A DNA stretch of 7,258 nucleotides from Bacillota bacterium (GTDB lineage: Bacteria; Bacillota; Clostridia; Oscillospirales; Ruminococcaceae): contig JAEWMM010000270.1 of assembly GCA_023457175.1 (NCBI GenBank), positions 1-7,258 of the forward strand, written 5' to 3'. The notes under the pieces were generated by a model, which saw nothing but the letters and a program-made list of their open reading frames with translations, was not told the DNA's origin and ran no database searches. Numbering within the stretch: position 1 is the first letter of the stretch; each line of letters begins with the position of its first letter. This document shows positions 1-5,762 of the stretch, in pieces. A program made the position numbers and the translations under genes.

Positions 1-17
1 GCAGATTTTCCACCTTG

Positions 18-70
18 CTGCGTCCTCGTTACCGGCGGGCATCGGCCCGCGTGCGGTATCGTCCTTGCAG
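18..70 (-). other. Potential structured RNA/hairpin element of unknown identity
   Basis: The segment folds on paper into a long stem. CTGC (18-21) pairs with GCAG (67-70). A 5x5 internal loop follows, which is purine-rich on the minus strand. Then come CG/CG, a T-T mismatch, TACCG/CGGTA (30-34 with 54-58), a 3-nt bulge (51-53) and GCGGGC/GCCCGC (35-40 with 45-50) closed by the tetraloop ATCG. It is much more GC-rich than the sequence after it. It could be a structured RNA, an intergenic repeat, or the tail of a feature beyond the window edge. The strand is uncertain; I recognise no family. Confidence 0.35.
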
Positions 71-499
71 AGTAAAAAATCCGCGCGCCACGCTATGCAC
101 CTTTTGAATGAATTATCCGTATCAGGCTCTTGCCCGACAATGCACAGTTTTGCCTGTGTTTGTTCTGAGTTTATAGGCTGTTCTTCATTTGGCGTCAAAA
201 TGTGTCGAAATAGAAAAGTGTTTCTACAATTCTTCTAATCAACCCCCAAGTACTTTTGTGAGTTTTGCCGATGGTTTTTTCCTTAAAAAGCAAAAAACCG
301 CTGCAAAGCAGCGGCCGCAATATCTGAAAAGCGTCAATTTAGATCTGTTTGGACGAATTATTTATTTAAATTTTAAGCTTTTACGTCTTTTAAAAAGCGC
401 AATCTCTCAAAAACTCTTGGGATTCCGTGATTTTACATAAATTCCATATGATGGCGCGGTCATTATCCGGTTAGATTTGCGGCTTAAAACTGACATGCT
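71..499. other. Gene-free region upstream of the window's first gene
   Basis: Apart from the terminator at 292-314 I see no supported gene. Bases 315-480 are AT-rich and include a small inverted repeat, GCTTTT/AAAAGC (about 378-397). An 83-codon plus-strand frame (189-440) begins with TTG, has no ribosome binding site, runs through the terminator stem and resembles no family. Confidence 0.5.
292..314 (-). terminator. Rho-independent terminator (minus strand)
   Basis: CCGCTGC (298-304), loop AAA, GCAGCGG (308-314) is a perfect 7-bp stem. Read on the minus strand it is followed immediately by six U (from 297-292) and then GCUUUUU, a classic intrinsic terminator. It lies about 185 nt beyond the stop of the response regulator gene and is the first convincing terminator for that operon. 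On the plus strand no U-run follows, so it is directional. Confidence 0.8.
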
Positions 500-1345
500 T
501 CAAAATTCCTCCGCGAGAATCACCATGCCGTCGATAAATTTCTTGAGATTGACCTTTCCGCTGCCCCCCTTACCCTGAATGCAGGCCATCTCGGCCCGCA
601 CCTCGCTAAACGGAAACAACCGGGAGGCGTATTGCACAAAAATCTCGTTGCCGTAATCCTCGACCCCAAGGCTTGCCAGATGACGCAGCCCGCGCTCGGC
701 CGCGCGCCGGATACGCTGCTCAGTCGATTTGGGGTTCTCACCAAGCTGGGCGCAGAGGGCGCGCATGCCCACCTGCGACACCGTTTCGTGGCGGCGCAGC
801 AGCGCCACGCACAGCTCGATAATATCCTTCGAGCCCTTCTCACCCGCCATGCCCAGTTGGCTGAGAATACCCTTTAAGCGCTGCCGCCAAAGCTCCTCGC
901 GGCTGGCCGCAACGGTACGCGCGCCTTGCAGGCCGCCGCCGTGCAGCATGCTTTGAATGCTCGACAGCGTGCGCTCATGCTCAATCTGCTGCGCCACATT
1001 GCCGACCACCCGCCGGATTTCAAACAGGTTAATCGGCTTATGGATAAAAAACTCCACCCCCGCTTCATAGGCCTTGGCAACCATCTCCTTGGCGCTGACC
1101 TGTGAGATCATGATGAAGCGCGCCAAAGCCTGCCGGGCCTTTAGCTCACGCACCACCTGAATGCCGTCCATGCCGGGCATCAAAAGGTCGATGAGGATTA
1201 AATCGGGCGCGCAGGCGGCAATCCGCGCCAGATCCACACGGCCGTCCTCGGTCGTGCCGCAAACCTCGCCCAGATTTTCGCCCTCGATAATATCCTCAAG
1301 CACGGCGACCACCGTGGGGTCATCTTCAACGATGTAAATCCGCAT
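500..1345 (-). CDS. Response regulator, GlnL/YcbB type
   Basis: Cytoplasmic response regulator of 281 aa. Residues 1-120 are a receiver (CheY-like) domain: acidic pocket D8/D9 in IVEDDP, phospho-acceptor D53 in LIDLLMPG, S81 in MISQ, and K103 in the HKPIN loop. Residues about 150-275 resemble the YcbB output domain of Bacillus subtilis GlnL. Shared features include the IMISQVxAKEMV and FFIHKPIN stretches, the SEQRIRRA-like segment (STEQRIRRAAERG here) and a closing VNLKKFI. GlnL with its kinase GlnK controls glutamine use in B. subtilis; neither target gene, glsA nor glnT, is in this window, so the stimulus and regulon here are open. The start is the ATG at 1345, preceded by GGAGGAG (1350-1356) at 4 nt spacing; the frame is open further upstream, but only inside the kinase gene. 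The first 20 bases overlap the kinase 3' end, which suggests translational coupling. Confidence 0.9.
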   Translation of the reverse strand: MRIYIVEDDPTVVAVLEDIIEGENLGEVCGTTEDGRVDLARIAACAPDLILIDLLMPGMDGIQVVRELKARQALARFIMISQVSAKEMVAKAYEAGVEFFIHKPINLFEIRRVVGNVAQQIEHERTLSSIQSMLHGGGLQGARTVAASREELWRQRLKGILSQLGMAGEKGSKDIIELCVALLRRHETVSQVGMRALCAQLGENPKSTEQRIRRAAERGLRHLASLGVEDYGNEIFVQYASRLFPFSEVRAEMACIQGKGGSGKVNLKKFIDGMVILAEEF

Positions 1346-2678
1346 AATTCTCCTCCAACTGTGCGCGTGGAATGCGCACCAAAAAACGGCAGCCGTGCCC
1401 CTGCGCCGTTTCCATCGTGACCGAACCGCCCAGCTCCTCGGTGAGCGACTGCACGGCGGCAAGCCCGACACCGCGGTTAATATCGCCGGTCACCGGATTA
1501 AACTTGGTCGAATAGCCGATGCTGAAAATCTTATCCCGCATGCGCGGCGGCACCCCCGGTCCGTCGTCCTCCACCCGAAAAACGATGCTGTCCGCCTCTA
1601 AAAATTCGTCAACCTTAATAGTTCCGCTCATATCCTCCTGCTCAAGCGCCTCGATGGCATTGGTAACAAGGTTGCGCAGAATCGACATAAGCCGGTGGTG
1701 CTCACGGGTTACAAATGCATGCTCGACCCGGATGAACACCCGGATTTTCTGCGGCTTTTGCCGGTCAAAGGTTTTGCGGGCCGACTCTTTAAGGATGTTC
1801 ATTAAATCTGAAATGTTCATGACCTCCCGGTCATAGGCAGCCTCCACCTCCGCTTCAATACCCCTTAAAATACGCAGATGCCCTTTCTTGACCTCGTGCA
1901 CGTCCCGCGCGATCGCCAGCGCAAGCTGCCGGTTTTGAGCCGGCTCGGACTGTGCGCCGTCCGCAAGTCCCTCGTAGAGCTCATAGGCCTTGCCCATGAC
2001 CCGTTCGATATCTCCCGCAGCCTTTTTAAGAAAATAAAGCTCGTCCTTGAGCTGCGCAGTCATGAGAAACAGGCGCTGATAACGCCGTTCGCGTTCCTCA
2101 AGCAGCAGCAGCCGCCGGTAGTAGCCCAGCCACCAGAGCAAGCCGGTGGCGCACACCGACCGCACCAGCGCCACCGCCGCCAATATCAGATAAAACACGG
2201 GGGGCTGCACCCCGTAACGGAACCCCGACGAAAGCCCGATCTCCACCAGGTTCGAAAGCATATCCGCCACAAAGCAGCCAAGCCAAAAGCGCAGCAGCGG
2301 CCGCTTGCCCCGACCGGACATCATCAGCAGGAACAGTGCGTCGTAGCAAAGATAAAACAACGCACCGGGCAGCGCCGCCAGCGCCGCGCCATACAGCGCC
2401 TGTCCCACAACCCACGCCACGAAAACGCGGGAAAACCAAACAATACCGGCCGTCACTGCGCCCGCCACAGGCGCCGGTATAGGACGTACCGGAAGCAGCT
2501 TTACAAGCAAAACCGGATACAATATTACCGCGCCCGAAAAGCGGAAACCGCCCGCGCCGGGCAAAAAATAAAGCTGTGACGTAAGCGCCACCGCCACGCC
2601 GATGAGCAAAACCCGAACAAGCGGGCTGTTAAAAGCCGCCTTTCCCCTTCCAAATATCCGGTTTTGCCACTGCGCCAC
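1326..2678 (-). CDS. Membrane sensor histidine kinase, GlnK/YcbA-like
   Basis: 450-aa sensor kinase, partner of the overlapping response regulator. About six hydrophobic segments span residues 20-190 (roughly 20-38, 47-64, 70-92, 95-120, 130-150, 160-187), with no large extracytoplasmic domain, so the signal is probably sensed in or near the membrane. A charged, probably coiled linker follows (190-255). The likely phospho-acceptor is H261 in ARDVHEVKK. The ATPase domain has an N-box with N336/N340 (RNLVTNAIEAL), a G1 box DDGPGVP (371-377), an F-like box IFSIGYSTKF and a G2 box RGVGLAAV (402-409). This layout fits the small kinases that pair with CitB/YcbB-type regulators. The start is GTG at 2678, supported by AGGAAGTG (2686-2693) 7 nt upstream and by a promoter 30 bp away. 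The ligand is not predictable from sequence. Confidence 0.9.
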   Translation of the reverse strand: MAQWQNRIFGRGKAAFNSPLVRVLLIGVAVALTSQLYFLPGAGGFRFSGAVILYPVLLVKLLPVRPIPAPVAGAVTAGIVWFSRVFVAWVVGQALYGAALAALPGALFYLCYDALFLLMMSGRGKRPLLRFWLGCFVADMLSNLVEIGLSSGFRYGVQPPVFYLILAAVALVRSVCATGLLWWLGYYRRLLLLEERERRYQRLFLMTAQLKDELYFLKKAAGDIERVMGKAYELYEGLADGAQSEPAQNRQLALAIARDVHEVKKGHLRILRGIEAEVEAAYDREVMNISDLMNILKESARKTFDRQKPQKIRVFIRVEHAFVTREHHRLMSILRNLVTNAIEALEQEDMSGTIKVDEFLEADSIVFRVEDDGPGVPPRMRDKIFSIGYSTKFNPVTGDINRGVGLAAVQSLTEELGGSVTMETAQGHGCRFLVRIPRAQLEENYADLHR

Positions 2679-2705
2679 ACGCGTTCACTTCCTGTATTTT
2701 TTTAT

Positions 2706-2734
2706 ATCATATCCTCTTTTTTTTCGCGCGTCAA
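2706..2734 (-). promoter_or_regulatory. Sigma-A promoter of the kinase/response-regulator operon
   Basis: On the minus strand TTGACG (2729-2734) is followed by exactly 17 bp and then TATGAT (2706-2711), each hexamer one mismatch from consensus. Transcription would start near 2699, giving a leader of about 20 nt that contains little beyond the ribosome binding site. The strength suggests substantial basal expression. Confidence 0.8.
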
Positions 2735-2753
2735 ACCTCTTTTTGGCAGCTAT

Positions 2754-2791
2754 GGGCATAACTATCAATCGCGCACAGCTATACTATGCCC
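2754..2791. repeat. Inverted repeat upstream of the kinase promoter
   Basis: GGGCATA (2754-2760) and TATGCCC (2785-2791) are a perfect 7-bp inverted repeat with a 24-bp spacer. It sits about 55-92 bp upstream of the predicted transcription start of the two-component operon. It could be a binding site for an upstream activator, including the response regulator itself, but chance is not excluded. Confidence 0.3.
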
Positions 2792-2864
2792 CGGATAACC
2801 AACCTTTTTCAGAGGCGCATTATATAAGCGCGATTTTTTCTGCAAACCGCATGCCAAAGCAAAT

Positions 2865-2893
2865 GATCTCCCCCTGCGCGACGCGCAGAGATC
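2865..2893 (-). terminator. Possible weak terminator/hairpin after the XRE gene
   Basis: GATCT (2865-2869) pairs with AGATC (2889-2893), and CTGCGCG (2874-2880) with CGCGCAG (2882-2888); a CCCC bulge lies on one side. The hairpin is 30 nt beyond the XRE stop codon. No proper U-run follows on the minus strand, so it may be an inefficient terminator or a boundary hairpin, and some read-through toward the kinase operon is possible. Confidence 0.35.
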
Positions 2894-2922
2894 GGTAAAG
2901 TCGTTCGTCCCGGCTGCTTCAA

Positions 2923-3165
2923 TCATTTAATCTCCTGCTCCAGACGGTCAAATTCGGGGCTGCTGAAAAAATGGCCCAGCGTCATGTCCAGCCCGTCGCA
3001 GATTTTTTTGATGGTCGCAACCTCCGGGCTTTTGCTTTTTTCTCCCAAAATGCTGTAAATAGTCGACCGGTCTATGCCACAGAGATAAGAAAGGCTGCTG
3101 GGGTTAAGCCTTCTTTGGGCACACAAAAATGATATCCGGCGTGCAATCGCTTCTTTTAGAGTCAC
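2923..3165 (-). CDS. Small XRE-family transcriptional regulator
   Basis: 80-aa protein that is almost entirely a Cro/C1-type helix-turn-helix domain. The bi-helical DNA-binding unit is at about residues 21-41 (PSSLSYLCGIDRSTIYSIL), followed by the typical SPEVATIKKICDGLDMTLGHFF stretch of the last helices. Such proteins act as dimeric repressors on palindromic operators. The start is GTG at 3165, with AAAGGAGG (3173-3180) placed upstream; no ATG is better placed. It is divergent from the SLOG-family gene, and three similar 18-bp palindromes lie in the 130-bp gap. The simplest reading is that this protein represses itself and the divergent gene. There is no ligand-binding or protease domain, so relief of repression would need another factor, possibly the SLOG protein (inference). 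Confidence 0.85.
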   Translation of the reverse strand: MTLKEAIARRISFLCAQRRLNPSSLSYLCGIDRSTIYSILGEKSKSPEVATIKKICDGLDMTLGHFFSSPEFDRLEQEIK

Positions 3166-3181
3166 AAAATTCCCTCCTTTT

Positions 3182-3199
3182 TGTACGATATATCCAACA
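3182..3199. promoter_or_regulatory. Operator palindrome 1 of the XRE/SLOG intergenic region
   Basis: TGTACG-ATATAT-CCAACA is an 18-bp imperfect palindrome with a perfect GATATATC core. It lies just upstream of the XRE ribosome binding site, where bound protein would block XRE transcription. It shares TGTNSG-N6-CCMACA with the sites at 3228 and 3262. Its last 13 bases (3187-3199) are the exact reverse complement of 3262-3274. Confidence 0.65.
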
Positions 3200-3227
3200 T
3201 TATTTTAGCAACGGCATTCAATGCGAT

Positions 3228-3245
3228 TGTGGGGCTTGTCCCACA
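3228..3245. promoter_or_regulatory. Operator palindrome 2 of the XRE/SLOG intergenic region
   Basis: TGTGGG-GCTTGT-CCCACA is an 18-bp site with perfect 6-bp arms, extendable to 7 bp (TTGTGGG/CCCACAA). The arms match those of the other two sites but the spacer differs. This means that the arms, not the AT-rich centre, carry the shared signal. It overlaps the proposed -35 of the SLOG gene. Confidence 0.65.
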
Positions 3246-3264
3246 AGGGAAAATATGCTATTGT
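3236..3264 (+). promoter_or_regulatory. Candidate promoter of the SLOG-family gene
   Basis: TTGTCC (3236-3241) and TATTGT (3259-3264) are separated by 17 bp, each matching four of six consensus positions. Both elements are covered by operator palindromes 2 and 3, which would make the promoter repressible by steric occlusion. The hexamers are weak, so the exact position is uncertain. Confidence 0.4.
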
Positions 3265-3279
3265 TGGATATATCCCACA
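3262..3279. promoter_or_regulatory. Operator palindrome 3 of the XRE/SLOG intergenic region
   Basis: TGTTGG-ATATAT-CCCACA is an 18-bp palindrome with a perfect 10-bp GGATATATCC core and one mismatched pair. It overlaps the putative -10/start region of the SLOG gene, immediately before its ribosome binding site. Centre-to-centre spacing from palindrome 2 is 34 bp, and palindromes 1 and 2 are 46 bp apart. Confidence 0.7.
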
Positions 3280-3295
3280 TCAAGGAGGTTTATGC

Positions 3296-3868
3296 ATGAA
3301 AGAGACAACCTGCTGCTTTACGGGTCACCGAAAGCTGCCGGTGTATCAGATTGGCCGCGTTGTCGCACGCCTTAACGGCGAGATTGAAAGCCTGATTCAA
3401 GCGGGCATAACAACGTTTTTATCCGGCGGCGCACTGGGCTTTGATCAGACGGCGGCGGCGCTGATCGCCTCCAAAAAGAGGCAGGGCTACGCCATCCGTC
3501 TTGAGCTCGCATTCCCTTACCGCCAGCAAGACAGGCTGTGGCCGCAAAACGCTCAGTACCAATACCGGCAGCTTCTTGAAAGTGCCGACAGCGTTCACTG
3601 CATCTCCGAGCTATACGCCTACGACTGCATCAGAAAGCGAAACCGCTACCTGATCGAGCACTCGGCCTACTGTATCTGTGCATTGCTGCGCAGCCCCAGC
3701 GGCACGGCGCAAACGGTTCATTACGCTGAGCAGAACGGCCTGTCTGTTATTAATGTGGCAGGTCGCGGCGGGCAGGCCGACGAGATCGTCGTCCCCGGGT
3801 CAGTCGCAGGCGGCGAAACGCCGCTGTACCCGCGCACTAAAGACCCTGCCCTGCCGATATGCTATTAA
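3296..3868 (+). CDS. SLOG-family (DUF1273/YspA-like) protein
   Basis: 190-aa soluble protein. The N-terminal CCFTGHRKLP (residues 6-15) is the hallmark FTGHR opening of the DUF1273/YspA branch of the SLOG superfamily. It is followed by FLSGGALGFDQTAA (41-54), the glycine-rich nucleotide-binding-type loop, and by a C-terminal RSPSGTAQTVHYAE (132-145) that fits the second conserved loop. SLOG proteins are Rossmannoid domains thought to bind or process nucleotide-derived ligands; the function of this branch is not established. The start is ATG 3296, 7 nt after AAGGAGG (3282-3288). An overlapping out-of-frame ATG at 3292 is too close to that site, and the upstream open frame starting at 3221 lies in the operator region. 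The last 30 residues look poorly conserved. It is divergent from, and probably repressed by, the XRE protein. Confidence 0.85.
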   Translation: MKETTCCFTGHRKLPVYQIGRVVARLNGEIESLIQAGITTFLSGGALGFDQTAAALIASKKRQGYAIRLELAFPYRQQDRLWPQNAQYQYRQLLESADSVHCISELYAYDCIRKRNRYLIEHSAYCICALLRSPSGTAQTVHYAEQNGLSVINVAGRGGQADEIVVPGSVAGGETPLYPRTKDPALPICY

Positions 3869-4151
3869 TGCTAATATCCAACAAAACCAGCCGCTATCTT
3901 AAACGAGCTTTTTCCGCCAGTGACCGTCATCGCCTTTAACCGAGCCGACTCGCCTGCATCCTAAACCGGAAAAAACTCTGCGCAATCTATTCCACTGTTT
4001 TATCGGAGTTTACAGCCGGACAACTTAAATCCGGACTGTCTTGGCAGTCTATTTTGCGTCTTGCCGTGTTGTCGTCTCTGCCGATACAAAATATTCGCGT
4101 CAATTCTGTTCCCAAATTTGTTTGGCTATAGCATAAGACCAGGCAGCCGGC
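3869..4151. other. Non-coding spacer after the SLOG gene
   Basis: I see no credible gene in this stretch. It contains ATATCCAACA (3874-3883), identical to one half of operator palindrome 1, right after the SLOG stop codon. It also has a small hairpin, GACTG-6 nt-CAGTC (4034-4049), followed by TATTTTG, which could be a weak terminator for the SLOG gene, and a CCGGA/TCCGG pair (4016-4035 region). Base composition is lower in GC than the flanking genes. Confidence 0.5.
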
Positions 4152-4196
4152 AAAGCGGCGCGGCCCCCAGCAAAAAGGTGAGAGCCGCGCCGCTTT
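4152..4196 (-). terminator. Long GC-rich hairpin, probable terminator of the Crp/Fnr gene
   Basis: AAAGCGGCGCGGC (4152-4164) and GCCGCGCCGCTTT (4184-4196) form a perfect 13-bp stem with a 19-nt loop. It lies 12 nt beyond the stop of the Crp/Fnr gene on the minus strand. Both ends carry AAA/TTT, so it could stop transcription from either side, although the U-run is only three long. It also marks the end of the convergent SLOG transcript. Confidence 0.65.
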
Positions 4197-4208
4197 ATTG
4201 CGTCTGCC

Positions 4209-4868
4209 TCAGAGCAGCTCAAAATGCGCCCTGTTAAAGGTCAGCACCCCTTCGTCGCGCAGCTGACCCAGCGTGCTTGACATGGCACTGCGGTCTACGC
4301 ACAGATAATCGGCAAGCTGCTGGCGATTAAACGGAATATCAAACGACGGCCCCCCCGCCTCCTGCGCCTGCTCAGAAAGATACGAGAGCAGCTTTTCACG
4401 CGTGCTGCGCTGCGAAATATGCTCCATTTTGTCGGTCAGCATTACGTTCTTAAACGCCAAAACCATAATCAGGTTCTGAATCAGCCGCGTATGAAATCCA
4501 CAGGCCGACGGGCAGGAGGTGATGATGCGCCGCACATCGAGAAACATAATTGCGCTATTTTGCGTCGCCACCGCGTTGACCGGTATGGGCTTTGCGGGTA
4601 CACAGGCGTAGCTCTCGCCAAACAGTCCGCTCTCAGGTATTTCTGAGAGAATGGTGCGATTGCCCCAGAAATCCTCGCGTTGAATATGCACACCGCCTGA
4701 AACAACCAGCCCCAACGCAGAAACGCTGTCTCCGCTGTGAATAATATAGTCGCCCTTTTTAAAATTGCGCACCGTGGCCGACAGGCAGCCGAGCATCGCC
4801 TCAAGCTCCTGCGCGTCAATACCGGCAAACAGCCGCGATTTTTTTATCTGCGTCAAATAATTTTTCAT
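4209..4868 (-). CDS. hcpR: Crp/Fnr-family regulator, HcpR-like
   Basis: 219-aa transcription factor. Residues about 12-115 are a cyclic-nucleotide-binding-type beta-barrel (KKGDYIIHSGD at 37-47, LFGESYA at 82-88). A long dimerisation helix follows (about 115-150), then a winged helix with the HTH at 181-209 (NRQQLADYLCVDRSAMSSTL). Divergent ferredoxin and hcp genes match the context of HcpR regulators, which control hcp and the linked ferredoxin frdX in several anaerobes in response to NO or redox signals. The symbol rests mainly on this context. Cysteines at 28, 89, 119, 123 and 190 lack the N-terminal FNR cluster spacing, so an FNR-type iron-sulfur switch is unlikely. ATG 4868 has a GAGG at only 4 nt spacing, suggesting modest translation. 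The promoter and an autoregulatory palindrome lie directly upstream. Confidence 0.85.
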   Translation of the reverse strand: MKNYLTQIKKSRLFAGIDAQELEAMLGCLSATVRNFKKGDYIIHSGDSVSALGLVVSGGVHIQREDFWGNRTILSEIPESGLFGESYACVPAKPIPVNAVATQNSAIMFLDVRRIITSCPSACGFHTRLIQNLIMVLAFKNVMLTDKMEHISQRSTREKLLSYLSEQAQEAGGPSFDIPFNRQQLADYLCVDRSAMSSTLGQLRDEGVLTFNRAHFELL

Positions 4869-4880
4869 AAAGCCTCGTTT

Positions 4881-4896
4881 TGTTGTTTATACAACA
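4881..4896. promoter_or_regulatory. Crp/Fnr-type operator palindrome
   Basis: TGTTGT-TTAT-ACAACA is a perfect 6+4+6 palindrome in the gap between the regulator gene and frdX, the geometry expected of a Crp/Fnr-family site. It lies just downstream of the regulator's predicted transcription start (about 4904), a position suited to autorepression. Its centre (4888.5) is 41.5 bp upstream of the expected start for the plus-strand TATGAT at 4918-4923, the classical class II activation position. Confidence 0.75.
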
Positions 4897-4910
4897 TACT
4901 TCTTTGGATC

Positions 4911-4939
4911 ATTATATTATGATAAAGTCACAAAGTCAA
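4911..4939 (-). promoter_or_regulatory. Sigma-A promoter of the Crp/Fnr gene
   Basis: On the minus strand TTGACT (4934-4939), a 17-bp spacer and TATAAT (4911-4916) make a near-perfect vegetative promoter. The start would be near 4904, with a leader of about 36 nt that includes the palindrome at 4881-4896. Confidence 0.85.
4918..4923 (+). promoter_or_regulatory. Candidate -10 element of the activated frdX promoter
   Basis: TATGAT is one mismatch from consensus, but the position where a -35 would lie (4895-4900, CATACT) is poor and abuts the Crp/Fnr palindrome. A good -10, an absent -35 and a site centred at -41.5 are what an activator-dependent class II promoter looks like. It overlaps the divergent regulator promoter, so the two would compete. 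An alternative -10, TATGCT at 4951-4956, is possible. Confidence 0.5.
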
Positions 4940-4975
4940 TGACCAACACCTATGCTTTAAAAGGAGTTTATAAAT

Positions 4976-5674
4976 ATGATTAGAAGAATTATTCGCATCG
5001 ATGAAGATAAATGCAACGGCTGCGGCGCCTGCGCCACCGCCTGCCACGAGGACGCTATCACGATGGTCAACGGCAAGGCAAAGCTCTTGCACGACCACTA
5101 CTGCGACGGACTCGGCGACTGTCTGCCCGTTTGTCCCACCGGCGCCATCAGCTTTGAAGAGCGCGAGGCCGCCGCTTACGACGACGCGGCCGTCAAGGCC
5201 AATCAGGCCGCAAAAAAAGCGGCGGTTGCCGGCTTTTCGGGTTGCCCCGGCTCACGCGCGCAGGCCATCAACCGCACGCCCGCACCCGCAGCACCGGTCG
5301 GAGAGGTTTTCTCGCAGCTGCGGCAATGGCCGGTTCAGATTAAGCTTGCGGCGGTCAACGCCCCGTTTTTCGACGGCGCAAACCTGCTGATTGCCGCCGA
5401 TTGCACCGCCTACGCCTATGGCGATTTTCACAACCGCTTTATGCACAAGCGCGTGACGCTGATCGGCTGCCCCAAGCTTGACGAGGGCGACTATGCCGAA
5501 AAGCTCGCTGAAATCATCCGCACGAACGATATTAAAAGCGTTACCGTCACACGCATGCAGGTTCCCTGCTGCGGCGGCATTGAAAACGCAGTCAAGCGCG
5601 CGCTGCAGGCCAGCGGCAAGTTCATTCCCTGGCAGGTCGTCACTATTTCGACCGACGGCAGAATATTGGATTAA
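4976..5674 (+). CDS. frdX: Hcp-linked 4Fe-4S ferredoxin-like protein
   Basis: 232-aa cytoplasmic iron-sulfur protein, probably the electron donor to Hcp. Residues 1-60 are a bacterial-ferredoxin-like domain: C13-x2-C16-x2-C19-x3-C23, then C43-x5-C49-x3-C53-P. One cysteine of a standard second motif (position 46) is leucine within CDGLGDC, a substitution I recall from related clostridial proteins, so the second cluster may be 3Fe-4S or have another ligand. An Ala-rich linker follows (about 65-110). The C-terminal domain carries ADCTAYAYGDFHNRF, LIGCPKLDEGDY and MQVPCCGGIENA, whose cysteines (near 144, 165, 199 and 200) may bind a further metal or cluster. ATG 4976 is 9 nt after AAGGAG (4961-4966). 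It is divergent from the Crp/Fnr gene and 282 bp ahead of hcp. Function is inferred from context and motifs. Confidence 0.85.
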   Translation: MIRRIIRIDEDKCNGCGACATACHEDAITMVNGKAKLLHDHYCDGLGDCLPVCPTGAISFEEREAAAYDDAAVKANQAAKKAAVAGFSGCPGSRAQAINRTPAPAAPVGEVFSQLRQWPVQIKLAAVNAPFFDGANLLIAADCTAYAYGDFHNRFMHKRVTLIGCPKLDEGDYAEKLAEIIRTNDIKSVTVTRMQVPCCGGIENAVKRALQASGKFIPWQVVTISTDGRILD

Positions 5675-5762
5675 CTGCCGCAAAACATAATAGGGTATGC
5701 CAAAGCAGGATGCCGCACTCAAACACAGCGGCACCGATGCCAGACAGCCGACCATGTCGCTC

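Noticed and set aside
189..440. 83-codon plus-strand open frame
   Set aside because: TTG start, no ribosome binding site, low-complexity composition, and it runs through an intrinsic terminator stem.
1346..1471. 42-residue N-terminal extension of the response regulator
   Set aside because: It lies wholly inside the kinase gene, has Arg/Trp-rich shadow-frame composition, and a strong GGAGGAG marks the start at 1345, where the receiver domain begins.
1878..2579. Long plus-strand frame opposite the kinase
   Set aside because: His/Gln/Arg-rich shadow of the kinase gene with no recognisable motif.
2602..2898. 98-codon plus-strand frame
   Set aside because: Overlaps the kinase 5' end and its strong minus-strand promoter; no family resemblance.
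3221..3295. Upstream extension of the SLOG protein
   Set aside because: Covers the operator and promoter region; the FTGHR motif normally lies at the very N-terminus, and AAGGAGG selects ATG 3296.
4881..4896. Palindrome as an XRE operator
   Set aside because: TGTTGT/ACAACA resembles the TGTTGG/CCAACA arms, but the spacer (4 versus 6) and inner bases differ and it sits beside a Crp/Fnr gene.
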